DNA from: Candidatus Obscuribacterales bacterium | GTDB lineage: Bacteria > Cyanobacteriota > Vampirovibrionia > Obscuribacterales > Obscuribacteraceae | Direction: 5' to 3' | Length of the DNA stretch: 64,000 nt | NCBI GenBank assembly: GCA_019752635.1 | Contig: JAIELX010000001.1 | Span: forward strand, 124,001 to 188,000 | Shown here: positions 19,109-27,278 of the stretch, in pieces | Layout of the letters: each line of letters begins with the position of its first letter | Numbering within the stretch: position 1 is the first letter of the stretch | Notes under the pieces: generated by a model | The model's input: only the letters and a program-made list of their open reading frames with translations | Told to the model about the DNA's origin: nothing | The model's database searches: none | Program-made: the position numbers and the translations under genes

Positions 19109-20062
19109 ATGACATCACACGTTAGAGAAAAAGCAGTAGAGCCATTTTCCGATGTTCACCTGGAGAAAGGACATGTTCGTGCCACGCTATTACATGACCC
19201 GACCGTCGAAGGTCTGGACATGGCCATGTACATGGATGGCTCCGCGAGCATGGGCGACGAGTACGAGTACAAGAAAAAATTCGGCAGCTTGATGGGTTGG
19301 TTGTTCAACAAACCTGCCGAGATGTTGCCCAACCGCGTTGAGCCGCAAGTGCAACGCATGCTTGAGTATCTTGCCACCAAGGATCGCAACGGACTACTGC
19401 GTGTTGCTTACTGGGCTTGCGGAACCGGTGCGCGTATCGAAGTAATTGGTGAGCTTAAAGGCATTGATGTTCAAAGCTATAAGTTCCCCGGCCCTAAGAA
19501 CCCTGGTGCATCAACTCTTCTTGAGCCCGCGCTTCGGGACTACGTGCAATATCTAAAGGAGCAAGTTCCGAACGGCGCTCGCCGTGGTTGTGCGGTGTTT
19601 GTGACCGACGGCGAAATTCACGACGCCGACAAAGTCAAAAAGTTCTGTACGCAAACGGTCAAAGAAATGCTCGCGGGCAAGCTTCCCCGGCTGAACTTCA
19701 TTCTGGTTGGTGTCGGCGACCAAGTCGACGAAGAGCAACTAGAAGAAATTTGCCACGAAGAATACCCCGGATTCGGTCACCTATGGTGCCATCGCCTGGC
19801 AGAAGAGATGACGCAGATTGCGGAGCTGGTTGCAGTACTTGTGGATGAAACCATGACAGTTGCTGCAGGCGGCACCATATATGATGACAAAGGGAATGTC
19901 CTTAAACTCTACGAAGCGCGCTTACCGGCAATCCTTGAGTTCAACGTTCCCGAAGGCTGCAAGAGCTTCACCTTGGAAGTGAATGGTCAGCGCTATACAC
20001 AGCCCCTGCCGGAAGACGACGATCATCACGATGATGACGAAGACGACGATGACCATCACTAA
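19109..20062 (+). CDS. vWA-domain protein with Asp/His-rich tail (copy 1)
   Basis: 317 aa, probably cytosolic (no signal peptide). The vWA MIDAS motif is MDGSASM (D43, S45, S47), with VTDGEIHD later supplying a further Asp. A conserved ICHEEYPGFGHLWCHR segment carries Cys and His residues that could bind a metal. The C-terminus after a small beta-rich region (GGTIYDDKGNV) ends in a run of Asp and His only. Its arrangement recalls TerF/TerY-type vWA proteins of stress and metal systems, but that link is inference. It pairs with the paralogue immediately downstream. Confidence 0.8.
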   Translation: MTSHVREKAVEPFSDVHLEKGHVRATLLHDPTVEGLDMAMYMDGSASMGDEYEYKKKFGSLMGWLFNKPAEMLPNRVEPQVQRMLEYLATKDRNGLLRVAYWACGTGARIEVIGELKGIDVQSYKFPGPKNPGASTLLEPALRDYVQYLKEQVPNGARRGCAVFVTDGEIHDADKVKKFCTQTVKEMLAGKLPRLNFILVGVGDQVDEEQLEEICHEEYPGFGHLWCHRLAEEMTQIAELVAVLVDETMTVAAGGTIYDDKGNVLKLYEARLPAILEFNVPEGCKSFTLEVNGQRYTQPLPEDDDHHDDDEDDDDHH

Positions 20063-20087
20063 TCCGGTAATAGAGGAATAATCAATA

Positions 20088-21050
20088 ATGGCACACGAGA
20101 CGATTTCAAAGCCATTTTCCGATGTGCACAACAAGGGTGGCACCGTTCTTGCAACGCTGCTGCACGATCCTACAGTAGAGGGACTTGATGTTGCCCTCTA
20201 CATGGACGGGTCCGCAAGTATGGAAGATGAGTACGGACCGCGCGGCGTTCTAGCGAAGTTGGGCGGAGTTCGAAATCTTGTTGAACCTCAAATGCGTTGG
20301 ATGCTGGAGTACCTCGCAACGAAGGATCGCGACGGCGTTCTTCGCGTAGCGTATTGGGCGACGGGAGATGGTTCTGCGCTGGAGATTGTCGGCGACCTTG
20401 CCGGCAAGCAAGCTCAGGAATACAAGTTCCCCGGACCGCAGTACTACGGTAAGGGCACGGTCTTGCTGCCGGTGCTCCGTGATTACGTCGCTCATATCCG
20501 AAAGGAGATTGACCGTGGCGCGCGGCGCGGACTAGCTGTCATCATCACTGATAGCCAGGTTCACGATGCTGCGGATGTGCGTGCCTACTCGCAGCAAGTG
20601 GCGAAGGAAGTCGCAAGCGGTAGGTTGCCTCGGTTGAACTTTGTTCTGGTTGGTGTAGGCGACCAGGTAGATGAAGGACAGATGGAGAGCATTTGCCATG
20701 AGGAGTATCCCGGAGTGGGGCACTTGTGGTGCCATCGCATCGCGGACAAAATGGAAGAAATGGCAGAGCTTGTTGCCGTGCTCGTGGATGAAACCATGAC
20801 AGTGGCTGCAGGTGGAACCATTTATGACGATAAGGGGAACGTGGTCAAAGTCTACGAGACCAGGTTACCGGCTGTGTTGGAATTCAAAGTACCGGCAGGC
20901 TGCAAGAGTTTCACTCTTGAAGTGGCCGGGCAGAAATTTACTCAGCCGATCCCCGAGGAAGACCATCATGAGCCGAATGGACATGGTGCACACGATGATG
21001 ACGACGACGATGATGATGACCATCATGCAAAACCGGTACACAAGCACTGA
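20088..21050 (+). CDS. vWA-domain protein with Asp/His-rich tail (copy 2)
   Basis: 320 aa paralogue of the preceding gene, alignable from the N-terminus (PFSDVH) through MIDAS MDGSASM, ITDSQVHD and ICHEEYPGVGHLWCHR to the Asp/His tail. It lacks the insertion between MIDAS and VEPQ that copy 1 has. The tail here adds KPVHKH after the Asp run. GAGGAAT precedes the start, 25 bases after copy 1, so the two are co-transcribed. A hairpin follows at 21070. The tandem duplication with divergence suggests a heteromeric pair. Confidence 0.8.
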   Translation: MAHETISKPFSDVHNKGGTVLATLLHDPTVEGLDVALYMDGSASMEDEYGPRGVLAKLGGVRNLVEPQMRWMLEYLATKDRDGVLRVAYWATGDGSALEIVGDLAGKQAQEYKFPGPQYYGKGTVLLPVLRDYVAHIRKEIDRGARRGLAVIITDSQVHDAADVRAYSQQVAKEVASGRLPRLNFVLVGVGDQVDEGQMESICHEEYPGVGHLWCHRIADKMEEMAELVAVLVDETMTVAAGGTIYDDKGNVVKVYETRLPAVLEFKVPAGCKSFTLEVAGQKFTQPIPEEDHHEPNGHGAHDDDDDDDDDHHAKPVHKH

Positions 21051-21069
21051 TCGAATCGATTGAGCTTAT

Positions 21070-21116
21070 CGGCACCGACGTAGACAAAGGTCAACGTCGG
21101 TGCCGGTTGGCTTTTA
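21070..21116 (+). terminator. Terminator-like hairpin after the vWA pair
   Basis: Perfect 12-bp stem CGGCACCGACGT / ACGTCGGTGCCG (21070-21081, 21094-21105), 12-base loop, then GTTGGCTTTT. The U tract starts about 6 bases after the stem, so it may be a partial terminator letting some transcription reach the ATPase. Confidence 0.6.
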
Positions 21117-21167
21117 GTATTGGCTTTCGTGATAACTTGAACGAGTTATGGAGCAACTGGTAAATAA

Positions 21168-24100
21168 ATGGCAACGAACGAACGAGACAGACTAGAGTCT
21201 ACTGGCGAGCAGAGCCCCGGCTCCGGTCCGAAGAGTTGCGCTCATGAGCACCATAATCCGGACCATAAACATGGTGCCGAGTGTGATCACAAAGAGCATG
21301 ATTCGCAGAATGACGCATGCACTCACAAGCATCATCATGCCGATCACAAACACGATGCCGACTGCGACCACAAAGAGCACTTGTCCCATGGCGCACCGCA
21401 AGTAGTAGATGCGAACTTCACCGCTACCGGTGCGACAGACGTTGTCGTCAGCATTGATACCTCCGGCAATCCTGCTGCGCCTGCACGAAAGGCCCGAGTC
21501 TCTTTGCGCGTTTCGAAGCGCGCTGCTGGCGATCACGAGCATCACGGTGCAAATCACGAGCACGGGCCGGGCTGCGATCACAAAGAACACAAGCATGACG
21601 CCGGGTGTGATCACGAGCATCACGCTCCCGGACATAAGCACGGTGCGTCATGCGATCACAAAGAGCCTGAGCATAAGCACGGCTCCGGATGTGGACATGA
21701 TCACGACCACGGAGAGGACCACAGTCATAGTAGCTCTTGCGGACATGATCATGACCATGAGCACGGGCACGATCATGGCGGTTGCGGCGGTCACGATCAT
21801 CATCACCATGAGGTGAAGCGCCCAAAGCTGACGGACAGTCGCATCGGGGAGCGTCCCGCGGAGGACGGCGGCACTGCCTGTCAATTCGAGTTGGACATCG
21901 TCATTCCAGGTGAGACCGATGAATTCGGACGATTCGAAAAACTGGAAGAAGTTATGGAGGGACGCGAAGGCATCCTTGATATTCACGTGAGGCGTGACGA
22001 CGGGCGTATCGAACTTTGCGTACACTACGAACCGAAACATGTGCAATTGTCCGATGTAGTTGACCTTGCGCAGACTTTGGGGCAGCGGATTTCCAAGCGC
22101 TATCGCAATAAGACATGGTTTGTTCGGCAGATGGATTCGGCGCAGTGCGCGTATATGATCGAGTATGCACTGCATCGTACGAAAGGGATTCTCACTGCAA
22201 GCGTAGCCTACGCCGCTGAACGCTTGGTCATTGAATACGATAGCGAACTTATTTCGCCTCGCGGTATTGAAGCTCGCGTAAAGGCGATGGGGTACGAACT
22301 GGAAGAACCTGAGAAAGGACATGCCTGTTCGTTTCATTCCCACGGTGGTGGATTGGCGTCCAAGCTTGAAATGCCGCTCGTGGTAACAGCTGGAATATTG
22401 CTCGCCGTTGGGTTTGCGTTCGATCGTGTTTTGCCTGATCAGCATCCGATTGCAACCGCTCTCTATATGCTTGCCATGATCTCCGGTGGACTCTTTGCTG
22501 TTAAGGGGTCCGTCAATTCGCTACGTCAGGGCATCTGCGACATCGAAACTTTGATGGTGCTCGCCGGTGTTGGTGCGGGGCTATTGGGTGCCTGGTTTGA
22601 AGGTGCATTTCTTCTCTTTCTCTTCAGTCTCGGCCACGGGTTGGAGCACAGAGCGATGGAAAGGGCCCGTCGAGCTGTCGAAGCGCTCGGCAAGTTGCGC
22701 CCGGAGACTGCTCGTGTAAAACGAGGAGACCAGATCGAGGAACTGGCTGTCAAAGACGTGCGCCGCGGTGACATAGTGATAGTCCGTCCCGGAGACAGAG
22801 TGCCGCTCGATGGTGTCGTTCGCAGCGGTCGTTCTTCGATCGACCAGGCAACCATTACAGGTGAATCCGTTCCTGTTCCGAAGGAACCGGGCGACAGCGT
22901 CTTTGCGAGCACGATCAATACGGAAGCTGCATTGGAGATTGAAGTAACCAAACTTTCCAGCGAGTCGAAGTTGGCGAAGATCATCGATATGGTGTCCGAG
23001 GCGGAAGCGCAGAAAGGTCCGTCTCAGCGTCTTGCGCAAAAGTTGGAGAAGACTTTTGTTCCTATAGTTATGGTCGCCGCACCGCTGCTCAGTCTTCTGC
23101 TCTGGTGGAAGGGGGGATTGGACGCACAGCATGCCGTGCTGCGAGGGATCTCGTTGCTGGTGGCTGCCTCCCCCTGCGCTTTGGCGATTGCGACACCCGC
23201 CGCTGTGCTGGCCGCTGTTGGACGCGCAGCTAAGAGTGGAGTGCTGATCAAAGGCGGCGCGCACTTAGAAGCGTTGGGCAAAATTGATACGATTGCGTTC
23301 GACAAAACCGGGACATTGACCGTTGGTAAACCTCAGATTATGTCGGTTAGTCCACAAAATGGTGCAACTGAAAACGATTTGCTTTTCTACTCTGCTAGTG
23401 CAGAATCGCACTCGTCTCACCCTCTCGCTCATGCGGTGGTTGATGGCGCCAAGCAACGCGGTGTCAGCTACGTATCGCCAAGCAGCAGTGAGGCGGTACA
23501 CGGCAAGGGATTGAAGTCTGTTGTGCAGGGCGAGACCATTACTATCGGCAGCCTGTCGCTCTTTGAAGGTGAGGAAGTTCCGCAACCAATTTCTTCTCTG
23601 ATGAAGAAGTTGGAAGAAGCGGGGCAGACCACTATGTTGGTACGCCGTGGCGTCGCCTTCATTGGAGTGTTGGGACTTGCGGACCAGCTGCGACCTGAAT
23701 CGAAGCAAGTACTAACCAATCTGCGCAAAATCGGCATCAAGCGTCTGGTCATGCTTTCTGGAGACAATCAAGTGGTCGCTAAAGCAATTGGGTCGCAGGT
23801 GGGAATCGACGAGACACGAGCGCCATTGCTGCCCGAAGGCAAGGTTTCCATGCTGCGCACTCTCGCCAACGAAGAAGGCGGTGTCGCTATGGTTGGCGAT
23901 GGTGTCAACGATGCTCCCGCGTTAGCGGTCGCTTCTGTGGGCGTTGCAATGGGCGGTACAGGCTCTGATGTTGCTTTGGAAACAGCGGATCTTGTGCTGA
24001 TGAGCGAAGGTCTTAATCGCCTGCCATTCGCTGTGCAACTCTCTCGCACCGCCACCAGTGTCATTCGTCAGAATATGGTTATTGCTGTTGGCGTCAGTGC

Positions 24101-24230
24101 GGTTCTTATCGTCGCTTCAATTCTGGGCTGGGTGCAAATCAGCGAAGCTGTCGTTTTGCACGAAGGCAGCACGCTGGTGGTGCTTCTTAATGGCTTGCGC
24201 CTGCTCGTCTACAAACCGCCGGCGCTCTAA
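21168..24230 (+). CDS. P1B-4 type heavy-metal ATPase with long His-rich N-terminus
   Basis: 1020 aa inner-membrane metal pump, much longer than the ~620-700 aa usual for the subgroup. Residues 1-220 contain repeated His/Cys/Asp units such as [12 protein letters not shown]. Two ferredoxin-like HMA-type regions follow (about 225-380) but lack the CxxC metal site (the second has MDSAQC). The catalytic core has TGES (actuator), SPC at 668-670 in helix 4, DKTGT with D712, the SHPLAHA nucleotide-domain His-Pro, GDGVNDAP, and HEGST at 998-1002. SPC plus HEGxT define the P1B-4 group, reported to move Co, Fe or Zn. It follows the vWA pair, whose tails are also metal-binding in character. Confidence 0.93.
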   Translation: MATNERDRLESTGEQSPGSGPKSCAHEHHNPDHKHGAECDHKEHDSQNDACTHKHHHADHKHDADCDHKEHLSHGAPQVVDANFTATGATDVVVSIDTSGNPAAPARKARVSLRVSKRAAGDHEHHGANHEHGPGCDHKEHKHDAGCDHEHHAPGHKHGASCDHKEPEHKHGSGCGHDHDHGEDHSHSSSCGHDHDHEHGHDHGGCGGHDHHHHEVKRPKLTDSRIGERPAEDGGTACQFELDIVIPGETDEFGRFEKLEEVMEGREGILDIHVRRDDGRIELCVHYEPKHVQLSDVVDLAQTLGQRISKRYRNKTWFVRQMDSAQCAYMIEYALHRTKGILTASVAYAAERLVIEYDSELISPRGIEARVKAMGYELEEPEKGHACSFHSHGGGLASKLEMPLVVTAGILLAVGFAFDRVLPDQHPIATALYMLAMISGGLFAVKGSVNSLRQGICDIETLMVLAGVGAGLLGAWFEGAFLLFLFSLGHGLEHRAMERARRAVEALGKLRPETARVKRGDQIEELAVKDVRRGDIVIVRPGDRVPLDGVVRSGRSSIDQATITGESVPVPKEPGDSVFASTINTEAALEIEVTKLSSESKLAKIIDMVSEAEAQKGPSQRLAQKLEKTFVPIVMVAAPLLSLLLWWKGGLDAQHAVLRGISLLVAASPCALAIATPAAVLAAVGRAAKSGVLIKGGAHLEALGKIDTIAFDKTGTLTVGKPQIMSVSPQNGATENDLLFYSASAESHSSHPLAHAVVDGAKQRGVSYVSPSSSEAVHGKGLKSVVQGETITIGSLSLFEGEEVPQPISSLMKKLEEAGQTTMLVRRGVAFIGVLGLADQLRPESKQVLTNLRKIGIKRLVMLSGDNQVVAKAIGSQVGIDETRAPLLPEGKVSMLRTLANEEGGVAMVGDGVNDAPALAVASVGVAMGGTGSDVALETADLVLMSEGLNRLPFAVQLSRTATSVIRQNMVIAVGVSAVLIVASILGWVQISEAVVLHEGSTLVVLLNGLRLLVYKPPAL

Positions 24231-24310
24231 CCGATTTGGAAATTCTGTCGGTACTGATTCCGGGCGGGGGGAATTGGCGATGAAGCGATTGCCAGGTCGT
24301 AGGGAAAAAA

Positions 24311-24442
24311 GTGAAAGTGCTCTGGGAAGGAGCCTCCTATCCCGTCAACATATTGAAGGTGAATGGAAACCAGTATCTGATTCACTATGATGGTTACGAG
24401 TCATCTGATGACGATTGGGTCGATGCGTCCCGAATCAAGTAG
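24311..24442 (+). CDS. Tudor/agenet-like micro-ORF (possibly frameshifted)
   Basis: 43 aa from GTG, six bases after AGGG. The product KVLWEGASYPVNILKVNGNQ, then YLIHYDGYESSDDDWV, closely fits the Tudor-knot/agenet pattern of five beta strands with aromatic residues. An ATG at 24280 behind GGGGGG reads in another frame and would join this one by a one-base slip at the A6 run (24305-24310), so the intact protein may start at 24280 and be about 53 aa. The reading frame is too short to judge further. It lies just after the ATPase on the same strand. Confidence 0.5.
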   Translation: MKVLWEGASYPVNILKVNGNQYLIHYDGYESSDDDWVDASRIK

Positions 24443-24728
24443 AAATCGCAGCACTACTAAACCCGCTCCTGTTTTTGTAGCCAAAGATAAGTTTTCATAC
24501 TCATATTCCGCCTAAAACTTCTCCGCTTGCAGTAATTAAATACTTACATCGCAGCGACCCCGGAGGGGGGCTTGAGGGATCGAGCCTGTTGGAGCATCAC
24601 CAAATCTGCGGCCACTTTTTCACCATCTCACATCCAGGAAGCACTCGACGCCCGAAAGGGCGTTTTGTGTTACCTGCTAAGATTAGGGGCGCATAACCGG
24701 TTGACGCTTGTTATTGCGGAGGAGACCC
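24443..24728. other. Intergenic stretch with a terminator hairpin
   Basis: 286 bases. A terminator lies at 24648-24666, and TGCTAAGAT (24675-24683) is a candidate extended -10 for the remnant that follows. The 100 bases before the terminator contain a purine-rich run (GGAGGGGGG) and could be a short RNA, but I recognise no known fold. Confidence 0.4.
24648..24666 (+). terminator. Rho-independent terminator
   Basis: Stem ACGCCC / GGGCGT with GAAA tetraloop (24648-24663), then TTT. Compact and convincing in shape, although the T tract is short. Confidence 0.65.
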
Positions 24729-24915
24729 GTGTCGCCAGGAACTGAAGGTTTTATGCACGACCCGGTATCGGAGCAGCAGTCCGCCGAGGTCAAGTTTTGG
24801 CCATCGCCGCAGGATTACGCAGTCACCGCAGACATCCTGCACCGTGCTGTTTGACCCGGAGGATCCGAGTAACAGCGTTATACACTCACTGGCATACTAT
24901 AGGGCGCGGTCTTAG
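24729..24915 (+). pseudogene. Frameshifted N-terminal remnant of a kinase-like regulatory protein
   Basis: A GTG behind GGAGGAG opens a 41-codon frame containing VKFWPSPQDY. After a stop, the +1 frame continues with TQSPQTSCTVLFDPEDPS before ending at 24915. The two parts joined resemble, from memory, the WPTPQDYNEAIQNP...DPEL N-terminus seen in large Ser/Thr kinase-like proteins of Planctomycetes and related bacteria. The kinase domain itself is absent, so this looks like a decayed fragment; alternatively the 41-aa peptide is a real small protein. Confidence 0.4.
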
Positions 24916-24946
24916 CCTATACGGCTTCTGGATTGAGTTTCTAGAG

Positions 24947-25888
24947 CTAGTCTTTTCTCGGAATTTTTGCATTGATGGTGTCAAGCCAGTGCAGAATAAT
25001 CCCGGCGAAGTATGTGCCTGCAGCGTTGGATGGTTGTGCTGGAGCAAAGCCGTAACCACCGTCTGCGTTTCTGCAGGAGCTAATGAATTTGCGCATGGCC
25101 GGCACATTTGCAGGGAGGGCGTTTAGCATGTGGAACGCGCGCATCACGCGGTACGATGTTTCTAGATCCGAATTTGGCACACCCTTCTTGCCGAATCCTC
25201 CGTCGGATCTCTGTCCTTCTTTTAGAAACTGAGTTATCTTTTCTTGATTTTTGAGGAGACCGCCCAGTCTCAGAATGGCGACTGCGGCACCTCCGGTATC
25301 ACGAGCGATACCATCATCTTTTCCGAAACTTCCGTCGGAGTTTTGAAGTTTCTCCAGCTCTTCCAGCCATGTGCATCCTTTCGGCGGTAGTTCGTGAAGC
25401 GCTTCCAGCCCGGCCGCAGCTATGCGAATGTCTTCGAATCCGTTGCACTTAAAGATTAGATAGGCAAGCGCCGGCTTGCTGAATTTCTTCATGGGCATCT
25501 TCAGGTCCGTGGCTGCAAGGATGCCTAGTGCTGTGGATGAAACACCTCCCTTCCCGTCCGGAGTATCGAAAAATGCCCCTGAGATTGAATCAAAGCACGA
25601 GTTCACGAATCTGCGAGTTGCCACAGGGCGGTCGATGACGCCGCCAAAATAGTTCAAGGCACGCACCGCTGCAGATGTAGCCGAAACAGTCGCCGGGTTG
25701 TCGTGATTGTCCGTGAAACAGAATCCGCCGGACTTGTCTTGAAGTTTCTGCAGATATCGAACTGTTGCCGCCTTTTCTTCCGTCGTCTGCGCGATGGCGT
25801 CGGAGACGGAAAGGCACAGGGCGAACAGAATTAGGAAGAGAGGTTTCACCAGATTGCTCCAAGCGGCAAAGATGCGCCATCTTATCAT
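24947..25888 (-). CDS. Exported prenyltransferase-type alpha/alpha-toroid protein
   Basis: 313 aa with a signal peptide (LFLILFALCLSVSDAIA). The mature protein is a series of repeats of the squalene-cyclase/prenyltransferase beta-subunit kind: LQDKSGGFCFTD, LQNSDGSFGKDD, GQRSDGGFGKKG and CRNADGGYGFAP, each followed by a helix pair. Prenyltransferase zinc ligands are not obvious and the protein is exported, so it is more likely a binding or structural toroid than an enzyme. Divergent from the GT4 gene at 25983. Confidence 0.75.
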   Translation of the reverse strand: MIRWRIFAAWSNLVKPLFLILFALCLSVSDAIAQTTEEKAATVRYLQKLQDKSGGFCFTDNHDNPATVSATSAAVRALNYFGGVIDRPVATRRFVNSCFDSISGAFFDTPDGKGGVSSTALGILAATDLKMPMKKFSKPALAYLIFKCNGFEDIRIAAAGLEALHELPPKGCTWLEELEKLQNSDGSFGKDDGIARDTGGAAVAILRLGGLLKNQEKITQFLKEGQRSDGGFGKKGVPNSDLETSYRVMRAFHMLNALPANVPAMRKFISSCRNADGGYGFAPAQPSNAAGTYFAGIILHWLDTINAKIPRKD

Positions 25889-25957
25889 TGCATCGATAAA
25901 TGAATCTAATTTTAGAAGGAGAGCTGCGGAGCGGCTTAATCTTTGAATCCCTCGCTA

Positions 25958-25973
25958 TATCTCCTAAGAGATA
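25958..25973. repeat. Inverted repeat in the divergent 25888/25983 promoter region
   Basis: TATCTC-CTAA-GAGATA, 10 bases before the GT4 start codon. Could act as an operator or block the ribosome site. Confidence 0.35.
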
Positions 25974-25982
25974 ATTAGGGGC

Positions 25983-27278
25983 ATGTTGGACGTTGAACCT
26001 CAAACCTCTGTCGGTCCGCGCATTCGCATTGCAATGGTAATGCGGCAGTTTTCGACCGCCGGCGGGTTGGAGCTGTACGCACACAAACTGATTGAGCGTC
26101 TGCTTGAACAGAATGTGCATGTGACCGTGGTTTGCGAAAAGAATGAGTCAGCGCTTCAGTCTGCAGATCTTGCCGTTGTGCAGTTCAAAGTGAAGAAGGG
26201 CGGCAACAAAAGCGAGCGATTGCAGAACTTGTATGACGCTGCCAGCGCCGCACTGAAGAATGCAGGCGCGTTTGATGTTGTGCATTCGCAGCATTGTCCC
26301 GTGGATGGTGCGGATGTCGTCACTTTTCACAATCACACAACGAGCCGTCTCAGCATCGTCGGGCTGGATTGGGAACGCGTGCTCAATGATTGCAAGCGAG
26401 TTCTTGTTCCGGCCTATCGCTTGCGAAATCACTTCGACGAACTTCTGTGCCGCAAAGCCACTTGTCTTGTGTTTCCGGCCGATGTAATGCAAAAGGACTT
26501 TTACGAGGCATTTCCATTCTTGAAGGTGCAGAACAAACCGCATGTGATTGCTCATCCCGGCGCGGACCTGGCCGTAGAGACTTCCGCGGTGAGAGGTATC
26601 GCGCGTGAATCCACCGCGTCCTCAACTTTCAACTTCCTGTTTGTCGGCCGCGGGTTTCGGAAGAAAGGGCTCGATGTCCTTCTTGAAGCGTGCAAGATTC
26701 TGAAGTCTCGCGAGCGCGACTTCAGGCTTAGCATCGCAGGGCTGAATGAAAAATTCGCGGACCGCCTGCGCCTTGGTCGACTAGGGTTGAAAGAGAGTGT
26801 TTGCTATCTGGGCTTTTGCAAGAACATGGATGAAGTCTACGGACGGTCGCAAGTTCTTGTTCTACCTTCGAGGGTGGAGCCTTTCGGGATGGCGCCCGTT
26901 CAGGCTATGCAACGTGGACTTGTTCCAATTGTCAGCCGTGTGTGCGGGGTCGCTGAGGTGCTCAAATCAGGACACGACTCACTGCTGCTGGAAAATCATC
27001 TCTCGGCGGCCGAGCTTGCTAATTGCATGGAACGTCTCATGGACGACGACATTTTGAGAGATCGTTTGTCCAGAAATGCGGTGGAGACAGCACGCGCGGT
27101 TAGTTGGGATGTAACTGCCGAACGAACGTTGGCAGCGTATAAACTGGTTAGAAGCTTAAAGTGTGGAACCGCACCTGGTGCGGCTGACGAGAGACTTCTC
27201 GCTGAAGGGAAGGGCTCTCGCCAGTATGAATCGGAAACCGCGTTGGAAGGACTCCGGCAGGCCCGGGAGGCAAAATGA
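25983..27278 (+). CDS. Family 4 glycosyltransferase
   Basis: 431 aa GT-B fold enzyme, probably transferring a sugar from a nucleotide donor to a cell-surface glycan or lipid. N-terminal Rossmann half begins [20 protein letters not shown] with the GG loop. The C-terminal half has [19 protein letters not shown] and the donor-binding [20 protein letters not shown], matching the EPFGxxxxEAMxxG signature except that the second Glu is Gln. Its TGA overlaps the ATG of the next gene, making a coupled three-gene run with 27275 and 29419. Acceptor unknown. Confidence 0.87.
   Translation: MLDVEPQTSVGPRIRIAMVMRQFSTAGGLELYAHKLIERLLEQNVHVTVVCEKNESALQSADLAVVQFKVKKGGNKSERLQNLYDAASAALKNAGAFDVVHSQHCPVDGADVVTFHNHTTSRLSIVGLDWERVLNDCKRVLVPAYRLRNHFDELLCRKATCLVFPADVMQKDFYEAFPFLKVQNKPHVIAHPGADLAVETSAVRGIARESTASSTFNFLFVGRGFRKKGLDVLLEACKILKSRERDFRLSIAGLNEKFADRLRLGRLGLKESVCYLGFCKNMDEVYGRSQVLVLPSRVEPFGMAPVQAMQRGLVPIVSRVCGVAEVLKSGHDSLLLENHLSAAELANCMERLMDDDILRDRLSRNAVETARAVSWDVTAERTLAAYKLVRSLKCGTAPGAADERLLAEGKGSRQYESETALEGLRQAREAK

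Noticed and set aside
21250..21820. Possible CRISPR-like or DNA repeat array
   Set aside because: The periodicity comes from translated His-rich units of variable length, with no constant repeat or spacers.
21192..22445. Long minus-strand frames opposite the His-rich ATPase start
   Set aside because: They are shadows of the His/Asp codon repeats of the ATPase, which has clear motifs in its own frame.
24545..24663. Possible SRP or other small structured RNA before the terminator
   Set aside because: No SRP tetraloop helix or other known core was found; only the terminator hairpin is secure.
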